Below the pieces are notes generated by a model. That model was given only the letters and a program-made list of their open reading frames with translations. It was not told where the DNA came from and did no database searches. From contig NZ_CH672376.1 in assembly GCF_000153105.1 (NCBI RefSeq), positions 611,092 to 675,091 of the forward strand: a DNA stretch of 64,000 nucleotides, read 5' to 3'. Positions 55,698 to 64,000 of this stretch are shown here, piece after piece (within the stretch, counting starts at the first letter, position 1; each line of letters opens with the position of its first letter). Source of the DNA: Blastopirellula marina DSM 3645. GTDB lineage: Bacteria; Planctomycetota; Planctomycetia; Pirellulales; Pirellulaceae. The position numbers were made by a program, and so were the translations under genes.

Positions 55698-58600
55698 TCG
55701 TCATCCTCTCTCGGTCGCTCATCCGCGAAGGGATTCACGTTGGAAAGGAAAATGCCGCCAGCAGAGTCAACGCGAATACTTGGAGATTCAATCGAGCGTA
55801 TCAAAGCCTCATGAAATGCCTTCTCAAAACTCATTTCTGACACCAACACTTCACGTTCCCGCGTGCTCCTAACGATTCGGCTCTGGAATTGATCCCGTCT
55901 CAATGCGAACATTCGTTGTGCTCGCGAAACAGTTTCCTTAATCTTTTGCGGCAACTTAGTTTGTTCAAGGAGACCGGCCTTGGCTCGCTCGCCTGCTGCA
56001 TAGCACAACTCCCGCCAAACATTGCTGTCGCAGTAAGGTTCAACTGTTTTCCAACGGTCGAAGTTCAGGTTGAAATCTTGCGGCCCTGGTTGCCCGGGCC
56101 CCTTACTCGAATAGGGTTGAAGCAAGGTTTTTAGTAAACCGGTGTCCGTAATTCGATTTAGGTCTGAATCAAGCAACATGCGAAAGGCAATTGGCGGAAA
56201 GAGGTCATCTGCTCGCCTCCGCAATGCAGTAATAGAAGCTGATGGCCAACGCTCCTTCAGGTCGCGAAACACAGCCTCATCAGCTTCGATCAAGAAATAA
56301 ATTTGAAAGAAGATCGTCGCTGGTTCATCAAGCACTAGCTCAGGGCAGTAACGCCACATCGCGAAACAAACGCCTCGGTCGTCAAGTCGGATTTGATGCG
56401 TAATTGCGTCCACGAATGGGTGACCAATCCTTGCAAGCGGAACTTCTCGTGCCTGAGCCTCTTGTCGATCAAACGTCATTAGGTGAGTTTGCGAAATCAC
56501 AGGTTCTCTAGGACGAACGTCGGTGTCCAGTGATTTGCGAAAAAAGTGATCCCACTCGTGGTATGGCATCAATGAAGTGCGATCTTTCTTCCAAGGTTTA
56601 AAGTCATCTCGGACACACATCTCGTATTTAACAACTTGATCGTGCCGCCCCTTTTCACCAGACTTGCGGAAATGCAATCGCTTAACCATCCAGCCATCTA
56701 TTGCCTCACACAATGCCGAAGCTTTCACATCGAGTTGAGCTAAGGCATTAAATGCTTCCAAGTCGCACTTTGCAGAGAAACCATCCGAGTCGAGTTCGTC
56801 TTGAGCCAGCACTATACGCCGCTCTCTTTTTACCAAACCGTCGTCACCACCTAGACGATCTGTCGCTTCTTCAAAAGCTTCATGGCCCGCATCGATAAAC
56901 TCATCCCAGACCCGTGCCAGTTGGTCCTCTACCAAATACTGCAAACTGGCGATCGACTGGTCGAAAACACCCAGTCCGCGATCAAGTAGATGGTTCCATT
57001 GGATTTCAATTAGTGATGATGCGAGGACTAAGTTGTAACACTTGATGGCCTTACCTGTTCCAAAACGATCGAGTCTCCCTATCCGCTGCTCGATTCGATT
57101 GGGCGAAAGAGGGAGATCAAAATTCACGATGCAAGCCGAACGCTTTTGCAGGTTCAACCCTTCCTCAGCAGTCGCATCACAAAGCAATACACTGCTTGCA
57201 CTGAAAGCCAATGCCTGAGTCCATCCAGAGTTCTCACGGCTATGCCTCCAGATTCGACCGGGAAGAGAAACTCTGAGAAAATCAAAGATATCATCTGCCG
57301 TCTCGGCATCGTTTGCGAAAACGACGATCGACATCTTAGATCGGGATACAGTTTCCAGTTGCTGTATCAACTCAAGCAAGACTCGGTGCTTATCCGCCAG
57401 ATTACAGCGTCTCGCGTGGTTCGCCAGCGCAATAAGGGTTTCTGGTTCCGTCGAGAACATCGGAAAGCAGTCTGATTGGTCATTGTCCGCTCTCAAACGA
57501 AAATCGACTAACCGTGCAACAGACTTCGGATTGCTTACGACCGCCTGCATCAGTTCTTTGGCGAAGTTAGCGCCAGACTCGCGGAATTCGGGATTGTCGA
57601 AAACGTGCGCTGCTAAACCAATCCGCCATTCATGAAAAAGGGATTCGAGTTTCTCCTGCTGGGCCGATTGCCACTCGCATACTTCACACCCTTGACGCCC
57701 CGGAATCAAGCCTTGTGTCGTTGTACCACGTCGATTTCGGATCATTCGACGATGCAAACGCCATGCCTCGCTGACGTGCAGTCGCAACGAGCGAATCAGC
57801 TCAGAACGTCGCGGATGCTCCTCCTCAACGTCTTCGTCGATCAAAGCAAGCAACTCTTGACAAAGCGCAGAGAAACGCCTGTCTTTGATAAAGAATGCAT
57901 CAAGACTTTCCAGCGATTGCTTTAGAAAGTAGTTCGACTCATCTTCTTGCAGCGAAAGAAGGACTTCGGCAACCTTCTGTCGATTTTCCACTCTTTCTTT
58001 GAACGCAGTGAATTCATCTAGTGGGTATAGGACCGGATCAATCAGGTGCAACATCGCCAAAAAAGCACGCTCGTTGTTGAGCACTGGCGTTGCCGATAAA
58101 AGCAGAACTCGCTTTTGCATATCTGCTGTGAATGCGGCTACCGTGTTGTAGCGAGAACGTTCGCTAGGATCTAAGGATACAGCCCAAGCAGCGAGGTGGT
58201 GCGCTTCATCAATCACCACCATTCCAGCGACTGGGCCTAGCTGTAAAATCGCTTCGATGTCGTCGCGCGAAACAACGTGAATGGATTCGCCAAGTTGGTC
58301 ACTAAGATCAAACCGAAGTTTAAGTTCGAGTTTCCATTGCGTAATCAACACCGATGGGACGATCAGTAGCACTTTATGTTCTGTTGGCTCATCCAGTACA
58401 TACTGACGGATGAGAATTCCCGTTTCGATAGTCTTCCCAAGACCGACTTCGTCCGCCAGCAAGTACCTCTGAAAAGGATCACATAGAACTTTTCTGGCAA
58501 CAGAGAATTGATGTTCGACCAAGTCGATTGACGACGAAAGTAGGCTCGGCATCCCAAGGCTAAGCCTGCGTTGGGAGTAGATGTTTTGGATGAAACTTGT

Positions 58601-59002
58601 TCGGCCTTCATGCCAAAACGGTGTTTCGTTTAGCTGGTACGCCAGTAATTCGATTGGATCAGCGATTGGCATTGCCCAACGCGTGAACAGCGTTGATTCT
58701 TTCAGTAGCTCTCTGTGTCCATTCGGAAAACAAACCAAGTACTTTCGCGTATCTTTTTGGAAGTCGAGAACGCGTCCAACGCTCCATCGGAAGGTTGTGG
58801 GATCCCGATAAAATACTCGGGTCTCGTTGCTTAGTTGGATCGGCCTCACAGAGTCAACGCAGACCTCAACAATTTTTACAGCCTCGGGAGCTGGCGAATC
58901 GAAGTACTGAATTGAAACGGTATCAATATCGACATCGACTACTGTACCAATTCCAAGCATGTTTCTACTGGTAATGGCAAACTGCCCAATGGAAAGAATC
59001 AT
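55694..59002 (-). CDS. dpdE: DpdE, SNF2-type helicase
   Basis: An 1102-residue SNF2-family protein from MILSIGQF; the 14 codons upstream look non-coding. After an N-terminal barrel-like region (residues 1-130, LGIGTVVDVDIDTVSIQYF) come motif I LADEVGLGKTIET near 185, motif II MVVIDEAHHLAAW, motif III LLLSATPVLNN, and IGRLDRFGTGKA (motif VI). First gene of the restriction operon. Its N-terminal region is repeated, diverged and alone, in the relic gene directly upstream (59069-59632). Confidence 0.88.
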   Translation of the reverse strand: MILSIGQFAITSRNMLGIGTVVDVDIDTVSIQYFDSPAPEAVKIVEVCVDSVRPIQLSNETRVFYRDPTTFRWSVGRVLDFQKDTRKYLVCFPNGHRELLKESTLFTRWAMPIADPIELLAYQLNETPFWHEGRTSFIQNIYSQRRLSLGMPSLLSSSIDLVEHQFSVARKVLCDPFQRYLLADEVGLGKTIETGILIRQYVLDEPTEHKVLLIVPSVLITQWKLELKLRFDLSDQLGESIHVVSRDDIEAILQLGPVAGMVVIDEAHHLAAWAVSLDPSERSRYNTVAAFTADMQKRVLLLSATPVLNNERAFLAMLHLIDPVLYPLDEFTAFKERVENRQKVAEVLLSLQEDESNYFLKQSLESLDAFFIKDRRFSALCQELLALIDEDVEEEHPRRSELIRSLRLHVSEAWRLHRRMIRNRRGTTTQGLIPGRQGCEVCEWQSAQQEKLESLFHEWRIGLAAHVFDNPEFRESGANFAKELMQAVVSNPKSVARLVDFRLRADNDQSDCFPMFSTEPETLIALANHARRCNLADKHRVLLELIQQLETVSRSKMSIVVFANDAETADDIFDFLRVSLPGRIWRHSRENSGWTQALAFSASSVLLCDATAEEGLNLQKRSACIVNFDLPLSPNRIEQRIGRLDRFGTGKAIKCYNLVLASSLIEIQWNHLLDRGLGVFDQSIASLQYLVEDQLARVWDEFIDAGHEAFEEATDRLGGDDGLVKRERRIVLAQDELDSDGFSAKCDLEAFNALAQLDVKASALCEAIDGWMVKRLHFRKSGEKGRHDQVVKYEMCVRDDFKPWKKDRTSLMPYHEWDHFFRKSLDTDVRPREPVISQTHLMTFDRQEAQAREVPLARIGHPFVDAITHQIRLDDRGVCFAMWRYCPELVLDEPATIFFQIYFLIEADEAVFRDLKERWPSASITALRRRADDLFPPIAFRMLLDSDLNRITDTGLLKTLLQPYSSKGPGQPGPQDFNLNFDRWKTVEPYCDSNVWRELCYAAGERAKAGLLEQTKLPQKIKETVSRAQRMFALRRDQFQSRIVRSTREREVLVSEMSFEKAFHEALIRSIESPSIRVDSAGGIFLSNVNPFADERPREDDE

Positions 59003-59068
59003 ATCAGAGAAACGCAGGCATGGTGGCGATGACGGAACGAGCACACTGTTGAGATACGCAGCAATTAA

Positions 59069-59632
59069 TCATAACGGTATTTTTCGCAGTGGCAGTACGG
59101 ATCGCCCCGCTACCGAGCGATCCTTCTTCGCGAATCGATGCGGTGCCGTCCAAGAATTCGGTTCGCCATTGGTTCCGTGCTTTTTCAAAATGTGCCGCAC
59201 GAAACTTGATCTGGCCGAATGCCAAAATTCCGTTTCGTTGTTTTGAATAGTTAAGTGTTCCGTAGGTTCCGCGAATTGAAATAGACATCGAACGTGAAAG
59301 TCGCCGCTCGAAAGCATCCGCGATTGATCGTTCGAAAGCCTTACAAGATATAGCTGGTCGTCTCTCTGGTAATGCAAGACACGACCGACCTCGATTTCGC
59401 CAGTTTCCGGATTGAAATAGCATGCACGAGTTTCCGCATGCAACACCTTGCGGGACAGGCTGCGCGTGGCAACTTGCATACGAATAGGTTCGTCATCTAA
59501 CGGCGAGCGAAAGTATTCGACTGTTGCCGTTTCTTCGTCTATCTCCGCCGCCTTGCCGATACCTAACCCGTTCTCCGATGACTCAACAAAAGGATTATTC
59601 GTTTTTCCCTTTTGCAATGCTCCTGCTCCCAA
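59069..59632 (-). pseudogene. Truncated dpdE paralogue (N-terminal domain only)
   Basis: A 187-codon frame with TTG start (no good ribosome site). Its first 145 residues align with the N-terminus of DpdE: LGIGKAAEIDEETATVEYFRSP against LGIGTVVDVDIDTVSIQYFDSP, then VGRVLHYQRDDQLYLVRL against VGRVLDFQKDTRKYLVCF, and EFWHSARSSFV against PFWHEGRTSFI. After that, similarity stops (about 59197) and the frame ends in unrelated Arg/Lys-rich sequence. The helicase part is gone. It is the 5' relic of a second, clearly diverged dpdE. Confidence 0.8.
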
Positions 59633-59915
59633 TTCTCGTTGCTAGTCCTGCATTTCAGGGGAGTGTAAAATAAACATATTTACATGCGTCGCCACCCCCT
59701 CGGAAGGATTGTATCAAAAGTGAAAGTGTCATTGCTAGTCACAACGCCAAATTCCTGCAGGGCAGCCGATGGTGCGAACAAGACCTGGGCAATTTGACAC
59801 GGTTGCTGTAGCTATGACGTGTGGATGTCATTCGAAAACTGCCTGAAAACGCTTGCCATCGGGCAACTCATACTCCTGCTTAAATTGACTATTTCGCTCC
59901 CGAGCGTCCACGAAG

Positions 59916-61128
59916 CTACCCGATAACCCCAACAAACTCTCCCACTACGCGAATCGATTCCGCGTCCTCCTCGGTGATCGGGATTGGTTGACAACTGGGG
60001 TCCGGATTTAAGGGCTGTGGTTCGATTGTTTGGTGGCTCCAACCATCTTCGTGAGCTTGCGTAGTGGAGTGATATCGCTTTATCGTATAGCGCCCGCCGT
60101 CTTCGGGATCGAGATGCGTATTGACCTGTACAAGCAGGAGTCGGCCCCCCTCGAGTGCCTGCAGGACAAGGTTGAAACAGGCACCAAGAACCGGAGAAAA
60201 TTAAGGGTTCCATCGAGTGACCAGTGACCTGGGCCGCGAACATTCCTTTCCGCAGGCGATAATTGGGGGCAGGTATCCATCCGATCGCAGACGGGCTTCC
60301 TTCGATACCCCAGTCCCCAACTGCGACAAAAAGGTCGTAGACGGGGACATGTGCAGAATACTCTTCTTGTGTCGTGACAATGTCCACGATTTCCACAGCA
60401 TCCGTTCCGTCGGCCAGCATCGCAACTGCGCCCAAGGATATCTTATTAGCTAATTGTGGTTTCACCTGCCATTCTCCATTCTGCGTCTCGAATTGCACCT
60501 TGCAGTTCGAGCCGGGCAAACCGGCATTCGGTCCGAACCACTCTTGGAGAAGCTTGCCGAGTTGATTGGCGGTCTCTCCTAGAGGCTTCGCCACAGTGCA
60601 GGCTACCTTCACAAACTTGAATTCCCAAAGTTCGCCGCCTGGGAGTCGCACTGGAGTAACGCCAATGGGCCGACCAGACACCTTCGCTTTGTCAGGAATA
60701 GAGAGTTTCCGTCGGCCATTTTCATAGGAGACTCTAGCTACAAACGTGACTTCGCCCGACTCGAACTCAACCAGTCGCCGACTCTTCGCATGCGACGCTA
60801 GTCGCCAGTCGACGATCTCCTCTGCCATGAATTCCAGGGCCGGCTGGAAACGATCGGGGACGTCGAAAGCCAGCTTGAAGCGATCGCCTGCCTGCGTGAA
60901 CCATGTTTGGCCACCTTGGACAGCGAGCCAGCGATCGATCGGCCATTTGATCCACCACTTCGCCCAGGCATTGTCGTCAACGTTGTCGTGATCGATCGCA
61001 TGGCAGTCGCTTTCAAGATCGCGGCGGAGGACCTGGTGGCTTTGGAGGCACTGCCGGCAACTCCTGGAGAATTCTATCGGTGGAATCTGGCAGGCAGAAA
61101 CGAGGGAGACCGCCGGCAGGTCGTTCAA
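59916..61128 (-). pseudogene. S24/LexA-like peptidase-domain protein, frameshifted
   Basis: The frame from 61128 encodes an unrecognised N-terminal part of about 300 residues (WLAVQGGQTWFTQAGDRFKL, FMAEEIVDWRL), then an S24 peptidase-like domain: FAAQVTGHSMEPLIFSG with the catalytic Ser. At the six-C run 60145-60150 the frame is lost. In the next frame the domain goes on: RLLLVQVNTHLDPEDGGRYT with the Lys of YTIKRY, ending FVGVIG at 59916. One base fewer in that run would restore a single gene, so this is slippage or a sequencing error. S24 domains cleave themselves (LexA, UmuD) or sense damage. The 5' end overlaps a transposase relic and may be truncated. Confidence 0.75.
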
Positions 61129-61350
61129 CGAGATCTTGGAGAAATATCGAGCGAAGCATCCCGCGGCGTGCGTGTGCCTTCAGAAAGATCGCGACGTCTT
61201 ACTGGCGTTCTACGACTTCCCGGCCGAGCGCTGAGGCCACTTGCGACCCACCCAATCGAATCGACGTTCGCCACGATTCGACTACGCCATCGCCGCGAAA
61301 AAAGCAACGGAACCAGGCGAGCGAGCCTGACGATGATGTTTAAGCTATCT
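61105..61350 (+). pseudogene. IS256-family (mutator-type) transposase C-terminal remnant
   Basis: In one frame the plus strand encodes SFNEILEKYRAKHP and LQKDRDVLLAFYDFPAER, then a stop; a frameshift later continues with THPIESTFATIRLRHRR and RRASLTMMFKL. These are the typical C-terminal landmarks of IS256-type transposases (AFYDFPAEHW, TTNPIESTFATVR, LMVFKL). The front two thirds of the gene and the extreme end are missing. The relic abuts the left inverted repeat of the IS3 element at 61361 and overlaps the 5' end of the S24-type gene. Confidence 0.8.
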
Positions 61351-61360
61351 CAATCTGGAA

Positions 61361-61395
61361 TGCCCCCATTTTCTGGTCCACTCGTTATGAGAGTT
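61361..61395 (+). repeat. IS3 left terminal inverted repeat
   Basis: Matches the reverse complement of 62577-62611 at most of 35 positions; CTGGTCCA and GTTATGAGAGT are identical in both. Confidence 0.8.
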
Positions 61396-62230
61396 CGGGC
61401 TGGGTAAAAGGTATCGCAGTGGACTGCTGGAGTGCAGGCGCAGCCGGAACGGAAGCAGGCCACTGCGACGCGAAATCTGCGGGGGTTTGGCCGCCCAGAC
61501 TGCTGTGAGGGCGGCGGTGGTTGTAGGTTTGTCGCCAGGCAGCGATGACAGTGCGAGCTTCGGCCAACGTGGTGAACAGTTCACAAGCCAGGCATTCGTC
61601 GCGGAGACGACTGTGGAATCTCTCGACGTAACCGTTCTGCCAAGGACTGCCTGGTTCGATGTACGACATGCCGACATCGATCTTCTCCAAGAACTTCTGC
61701 ACGCGACGACTGATGAACTCCGGTCCATTGTCCGAGCGAATAAACTCGGGCACGCCGCGGATCGCGAACAAGTCGGCAAGCAGTTCCACCAAGTGATCGC
61801 CGGTAAATTTGCGATTCACTTCTAAAGCAATGCATTCTCGCGTGAATTCATCGACCAGCGAAAGGATCTTCAGCGGACGACCGTTCTCGGTGCGATCGAA
61901 GATGAAATCGATTGACCAGACATGGTTCGGCCGCTCGGCCTGACGGCGAGTGATACCGCCATCCACCGTTCCAAGTCGTCGCTTTTTCGCTTGTTTTACA
62001 GGCACTTTCAGCCCTTCTCGACGCCACAGACGATAGACGCGTTTGAAGTTCACCTGCCAACCTTCCTGCCGCAAAAGCCGCGTGATCATGCGATAACCGT
62101 AGCGAGGAAATTCGCCCGACCAAGCGTCGTTCTTCCGCGTCGTCGCGAGGCTTATAACGGTGCGAACTGCGAGCGACGCCCAGCGTCTGGCAGGCTCGCC
62201 GTTCCGATACGTCGCACGATTGGCGAACAT
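61385..62230 (-). pseudogene. IS3 transposase orfB (DDE integrase), damaged near its front
   Basis: The body is a normal IS3-type integrase. The HTH_21 region PRYGYRMITRLLRQEGWQVN precedes the DDE core: VWSIDFIFD (first Asp), FIRSDNGPEFIS (second Asp), and SPWQNGYVERFHSRLRDE (Glu). The front is in another frame: LLSPARRRETVRHVRQSCD and SERRACQTLGVARSS, up to ERRLVGRI. The two parts join only across a gap near 62115-62130, where about seven codons plus a frame shift are missing compared with the usual family sequence. The translated frame to 62230 is therefore not the native N-terminus. Confidence 0.8.
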
Positions 62231-62260
62231 GCCGAACCGTCTCGCGCCGCCGAGCCGGGC

Positions 62261-62545
62261 TCAGAAGTTTCCCTCCGCCGCCTCTCGCAGAATCCGCTTG
62301 TCGAGCTCCGCTTCGGCGAGCAACTCTTTCAATCGCTGATTCTCCAGCTTCAGTTCTCGCAGTCGCCGCGCTTCATCCGACTTCATCCCGCCAAACTGCT
62401 TCTTCCACCGCATCCAGGTCGCTTCGCTGATCGCCAAAGCCTGAAAAACTTCGGCTGAAGACTTGCCCGCCGCCAACATCGCCTCGCCTTCCTGCAAGGC
62501 CTTCACAATCTGCTCGGGACTACGTCGTTTTCGCTTCTTCGTCAT
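62261..62545 (-). CDS. IS3 transposase orfA (HTH protein)
   Basis: A 94-residue protein from MTKKRKRRSPEQ, with the family HTH (SPEQIVKALQEGEAMLAAGK, then EVFQALAISEATWMRWKKQF) and the leucine-zipper-like tail LRELKLENQRLKELLAEAEL. It ends KRILREAAEGNF and stops inside the beginning of the orfB frame, the usual site of -1 frameshifting. A TTG six codons earlier is less likely. Confidence 0.85.
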   Translation of the reverse strand: MTKKRKRRSPEQIVKALQEGEAMLAAGKSSAEVFQALAISEATWMRWKKQFGGMKSDEARRLRELKLENQRLKELLAEAELDKRILREAAEGNF

Positions 62546-62576
62546 CGGAGTCTCCTTGGCCAAAATCGGCCTCTAG

Positions 62577-62611
62577 ACTCTCATAACACATGGACCAGTT
62601 TTTGGGGAGCA
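62577..62611 (-). repeat. IS3 right terminal inverted repeat
   Basis: Reverse-complement partner of 61361-61395; the outermost bases are TGC on both ends when read inward. Confidence 0.8.
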
Positions 62612-62820
62612 CGCCAAATCCGTCCCGAAGAAATGGAGAAAATTGAACTGCAGCTAAAAGATATACCTCCTCGTGGGAGGACCTTCCTGCCACGACGGAA
62701 TCCTGCGGGAAAAAGCAGCTCAGTTCAGGAATTCAGAACACGACGTTTGACAATAGATCCGAACTTCGCAGTGAGTGGTGCAAAATTCTAGGCTGGTCGT
62801 TATGCCTACATCGTCGCTAG

Positions 62821-63351
62821 TTAAAAGTCAACGCTGGTCCATTCACTCGGCTTCAGCTCATCAATTCCTATTGCGCGGGCCAATGCCTTGCCTATTTCAG
62901 ATGGTTCAATTTCAAAACACGCGTCGAAAGAGAACTCGAGAACAACCTCATTTAGAGGCACGTCCCAGCCAGACGTCCGGCCATTTCGCATCATTGTCAC
63001 TCTTTCAGGCTCGATTGGTAGCAGAACTCGAGAAACTGCTTGAATCAAAGCCAAGGTTGTTTGATCTGTGCCATCACTATCCTCTGAAAAAAGAGGCCAG
63101 TAGTCACTTCCTTCATCTCCTTCACTTTCATATTCCTCGATTTTAGCTTGAATGGAATCCGACAAAATCTGCTTTATCTGATGAATTGACTTGGCATGCC
63201 GCACCCTGCCCAATAAACGGCTTTCGCTTGATCCTATCCGGTAGCAGAGCAAAGCAGCATCTCGCTGTACTCCCTGTTGGTGCTCAGGAGTCAGTAGTTC
63301 GAGGAATTCAGAAAACGCCAACAGGTAACCCTTGTGAGACCACGTATCCAT
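62821..63351 (-). CDS. Unknown protein
   Basis: A 176-residue protein from MDTWSHKGYLL (open frame continues ten codons upstream). It is mostly helical with an acidic middle (EEYESEGDEGSDYWPLFSEDSD). The N-terminal half has LAFSEFLELLTPEHQQGVQRD and a CYRIGSSESRLL segment. No domain is recognised. The size and acidity resemble some immunity-type proteins, but nothing in the neighbourhood supports that. It starts 40 bases after the next gene's stop. Confidence 0.6.
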   Translation of the reverse strand: MDTWSHKGYLLAFSEFLELLTPEHQQGVQRDAALLCYRIGSSESRLLGRVRHAKSIHQIKQILSDSIQAKIEEYESEGDEGSDYWPLFSEDSDGTDQTTLALIQAVSRVLLPIEPERVTMMRNGRTSGWDVPLNEVVLEFSFDACFEIEPSEIGKALARAIGIDELKPSEWTSVDF

Positions 63352-63391
63352 TTTGCTGTCCAATGTAATGGTTGCGGGCAATTAGTTTGTG

Positions 63392-63835
63392 TTATGAATT
63401 CCGACTTAGAATCTTCGAAATGTTTGGTGAAAGGAGATTCACATCGACTAAAAGTGGCCCACGATGGCGAGAAAGCAGAGTAGCAGATTCTTCATCAATA
63501 TCTTTTAGACCTGTTAGCGAGAGTGTCCCTGAGTGGTTCGACAGCTCATAAGCAGCCCTTGGAGTCAATTCCTGGATGGCATCAAGCGGGAGGTACCAGC
63601 CAGTAGACGCTAAGAGCTTGGCGTCATCAGTTGTTATCTCTCTCACTTCAGATAGATCGAAACTTACGGGTTCCCTTACAAAGCTAATGATTGCCAAGCG
63701 GCGGTCTTCTGCAGTTAGTACAGCTAGATCCGCTTCGTGGGCTTCAATTTCCAACCGCTTAGCCTCGAAGGCCTCGACTACTTCAGGGAGACACGCACTG
63801 GTATCTAGGTAGATATAGTCCCTATGCTGTGCCAA
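63392..63835 (-). CDS. Short leucine-rich-repeat-type protein
   Basis: About 147 residues with TTG start; the frame is open farther upstream through the end of the neighbouring gene. The C-terminal half shows planctomycete-style short LRR-like repeats, LTPRAAYELSNHSGTLSLTGL followed by IDEESATLLSRHRGPLLVDV. The front is helical and acidic. It overlaps the upstream gene's end by 31 bases if the TTG is right, suggesting translational coupling. Similar repeat proteins are numerous in planctomycetes; the role is unknown. Confidence 0.6.
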   Translation of the reverse strand: MAQHRDYIYLDTSACLPEVVEAFEAKRLEIEAHEADLAVLTAEDRRLAIISFVREPVSFDLSEVREITTDDAKLLASTGWYLPLDAIQELTPRAAYELSNHSGTLSLTGLKDIDEESATLLSRHRGPLLVDVNLLSPNISKILSRNS

Positions 63836-64000
63836 ATTACATGCCGCCTCCGCGGAAAAAGCACGGCGATCGCACCATAAATCACGTCCCCAGCAACACT
63901 TCCAACAAGTAGGCGTCGTTCCTTCCAGCTTTTAGCCGCTTGTTCTTCACGCCCACCTTCGCCGTTTTGTTGTTCTTCAACAAGCTCAGGCTTGTTCTTC
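63805..64000 (-). CDS. C-terminal part of a small protein, cut by right edge
   Basis: The last 65 codons of a gene that begins beyond the window. The visible part is charged (ELVEEQQNGEGGREEQAAK), then KERRLLVGSVAGDVIYGAIA gives one hydrophobic, possibly membrane-inserted stretch, flanked by Arg. No family can be named. Its end overlaps the LRR-type gene. Confidence 0.55.
   Translation of the reverse strand, partial: KNKPELVEEQQNGEGGREEQAAKSWKERRLLVGSVAGDVIYGAIAVLFPRRRHVIWHSIGTIST

Larger units (their letters stand above)
61361..62611 (-). mobile_element. IS3-family insertion sequence, about 1.25 kb
   Basis: The ends are imperfect inverted repeats of about 35 bases (61361-61395 and 62577-62611), sharing CTGGTCCA and GTTATGAGAGT at matching positions and starting TGC. 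Inside are orfA (62261-62545) and orfB (61385-62230), the usual IS3 pair read in different frames and joined by a -1 frameshift. No matching target duplication was found next to the ends (GAA on the left, CGC on the right). orfB carries an internal deletion, so the copy is probably no longer active. Confidence 0.85.

Noticed and set aside
60907-61407. A 166-codon plus-strand gene
   Set aside because: Only its last part is meaningful, as the frameshifted tail of an IS256-type transposase; the rest is antisense to the S24-type gene.
61357-62615. Target-site duplication of the IS3 element
   Set aside because: The bases next to the two inverted repeats do not match, so no duplication is claimed.
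1-64000. CRISPR arrays, rRNA and tRNA genes
   Set aside because: No regularly spaced repeats and no tRNA-like or rRNA-like stretch were recognised by eye; a dedicated search could still find a tRNA.

Overview
The window looks like part of a planctomycete (Pirellulales-type) chromosome. This is inferred from family content: a Ycf46-type AAA+ ATPase with DUF2997 and DUF1257 partners, short planctomycete-style leucine-rich repeats at the right edge, and many small lineage-type proteins. No rRNA or tRNA was seen, and no database search was possible.

Layout. (1) 1-2634: envelope polysaccharide genes, a family 2 glycosyltransferase cut by the left edge and two SDR sugar-nucleotide epimerases. (2) 3214-5513: a Rieske-tailed FAD oxidoreductase and a small acidic protein. 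(3) 5753-10756: a tightly coupled four-gene operon (SbnA-like PLP synthase, FAD/NAD(P)-binding protein, fold-III PLP decarboxylase, DUF3891), probably a small amino-acid or siderophore-precursor pathway. (4) 11.8-18.6 kb: an accessory block with gene relics, a group II-like reverse transcriptase whose catalytic box reads YADN, a coupled helicase-like protein without a P-loop, and divergently a MerR-like regulator plus two unknown proteins. (5) 18.7-25.2 kb: a cluster of small proteins around a RusA-like protein, a DUF3150-like protein, an XRE regulator with a palindromic operator at its start codon, and the Ycf46/DUF2997/DUF1257 set. (6) 25.75-29.6 kb: a giant RecD-like helicase fused to a PD-(D/E)XK-like nuclease.

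(7) 30.6-59.6 kb: a complete Dpd island, the 7-deazaguanine DNA modification and restriction system. On the plus strand queC and queE make the deazaguanine precursor, followed by dpdC, a first dpdB, dpdA and a second dpdB. On the minus strand one long operon reads dpdE-F-G-H-I-J-K-D, mostly with 4-base stop/start overlaps. Between the two arms lie three accessory genes, including a DUF4365 nuclease-like protein. The restriction operon is bracketed by relics of a second, diverged copy of itself: a truncated dpdE N-terminus upstream and a dpdD C-terminal scrap downstream. This is what replacement of one restriction operon by another would leave.

(8) 59.9-64 kb: a frameshifted S24/LexA-like gene, an IS256-type transposase relic, an IS3-family element with about 35-bp imperfect inverted repeats and a damaged orfB, and three genes of unknown function at the right edge.

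The parts most likely to be undescribed are the YADN reverse transcriptase with its helicase-like partner, the dpdB duplication flanking dpdA, and the replacement scar around the Dpd restriction operon.
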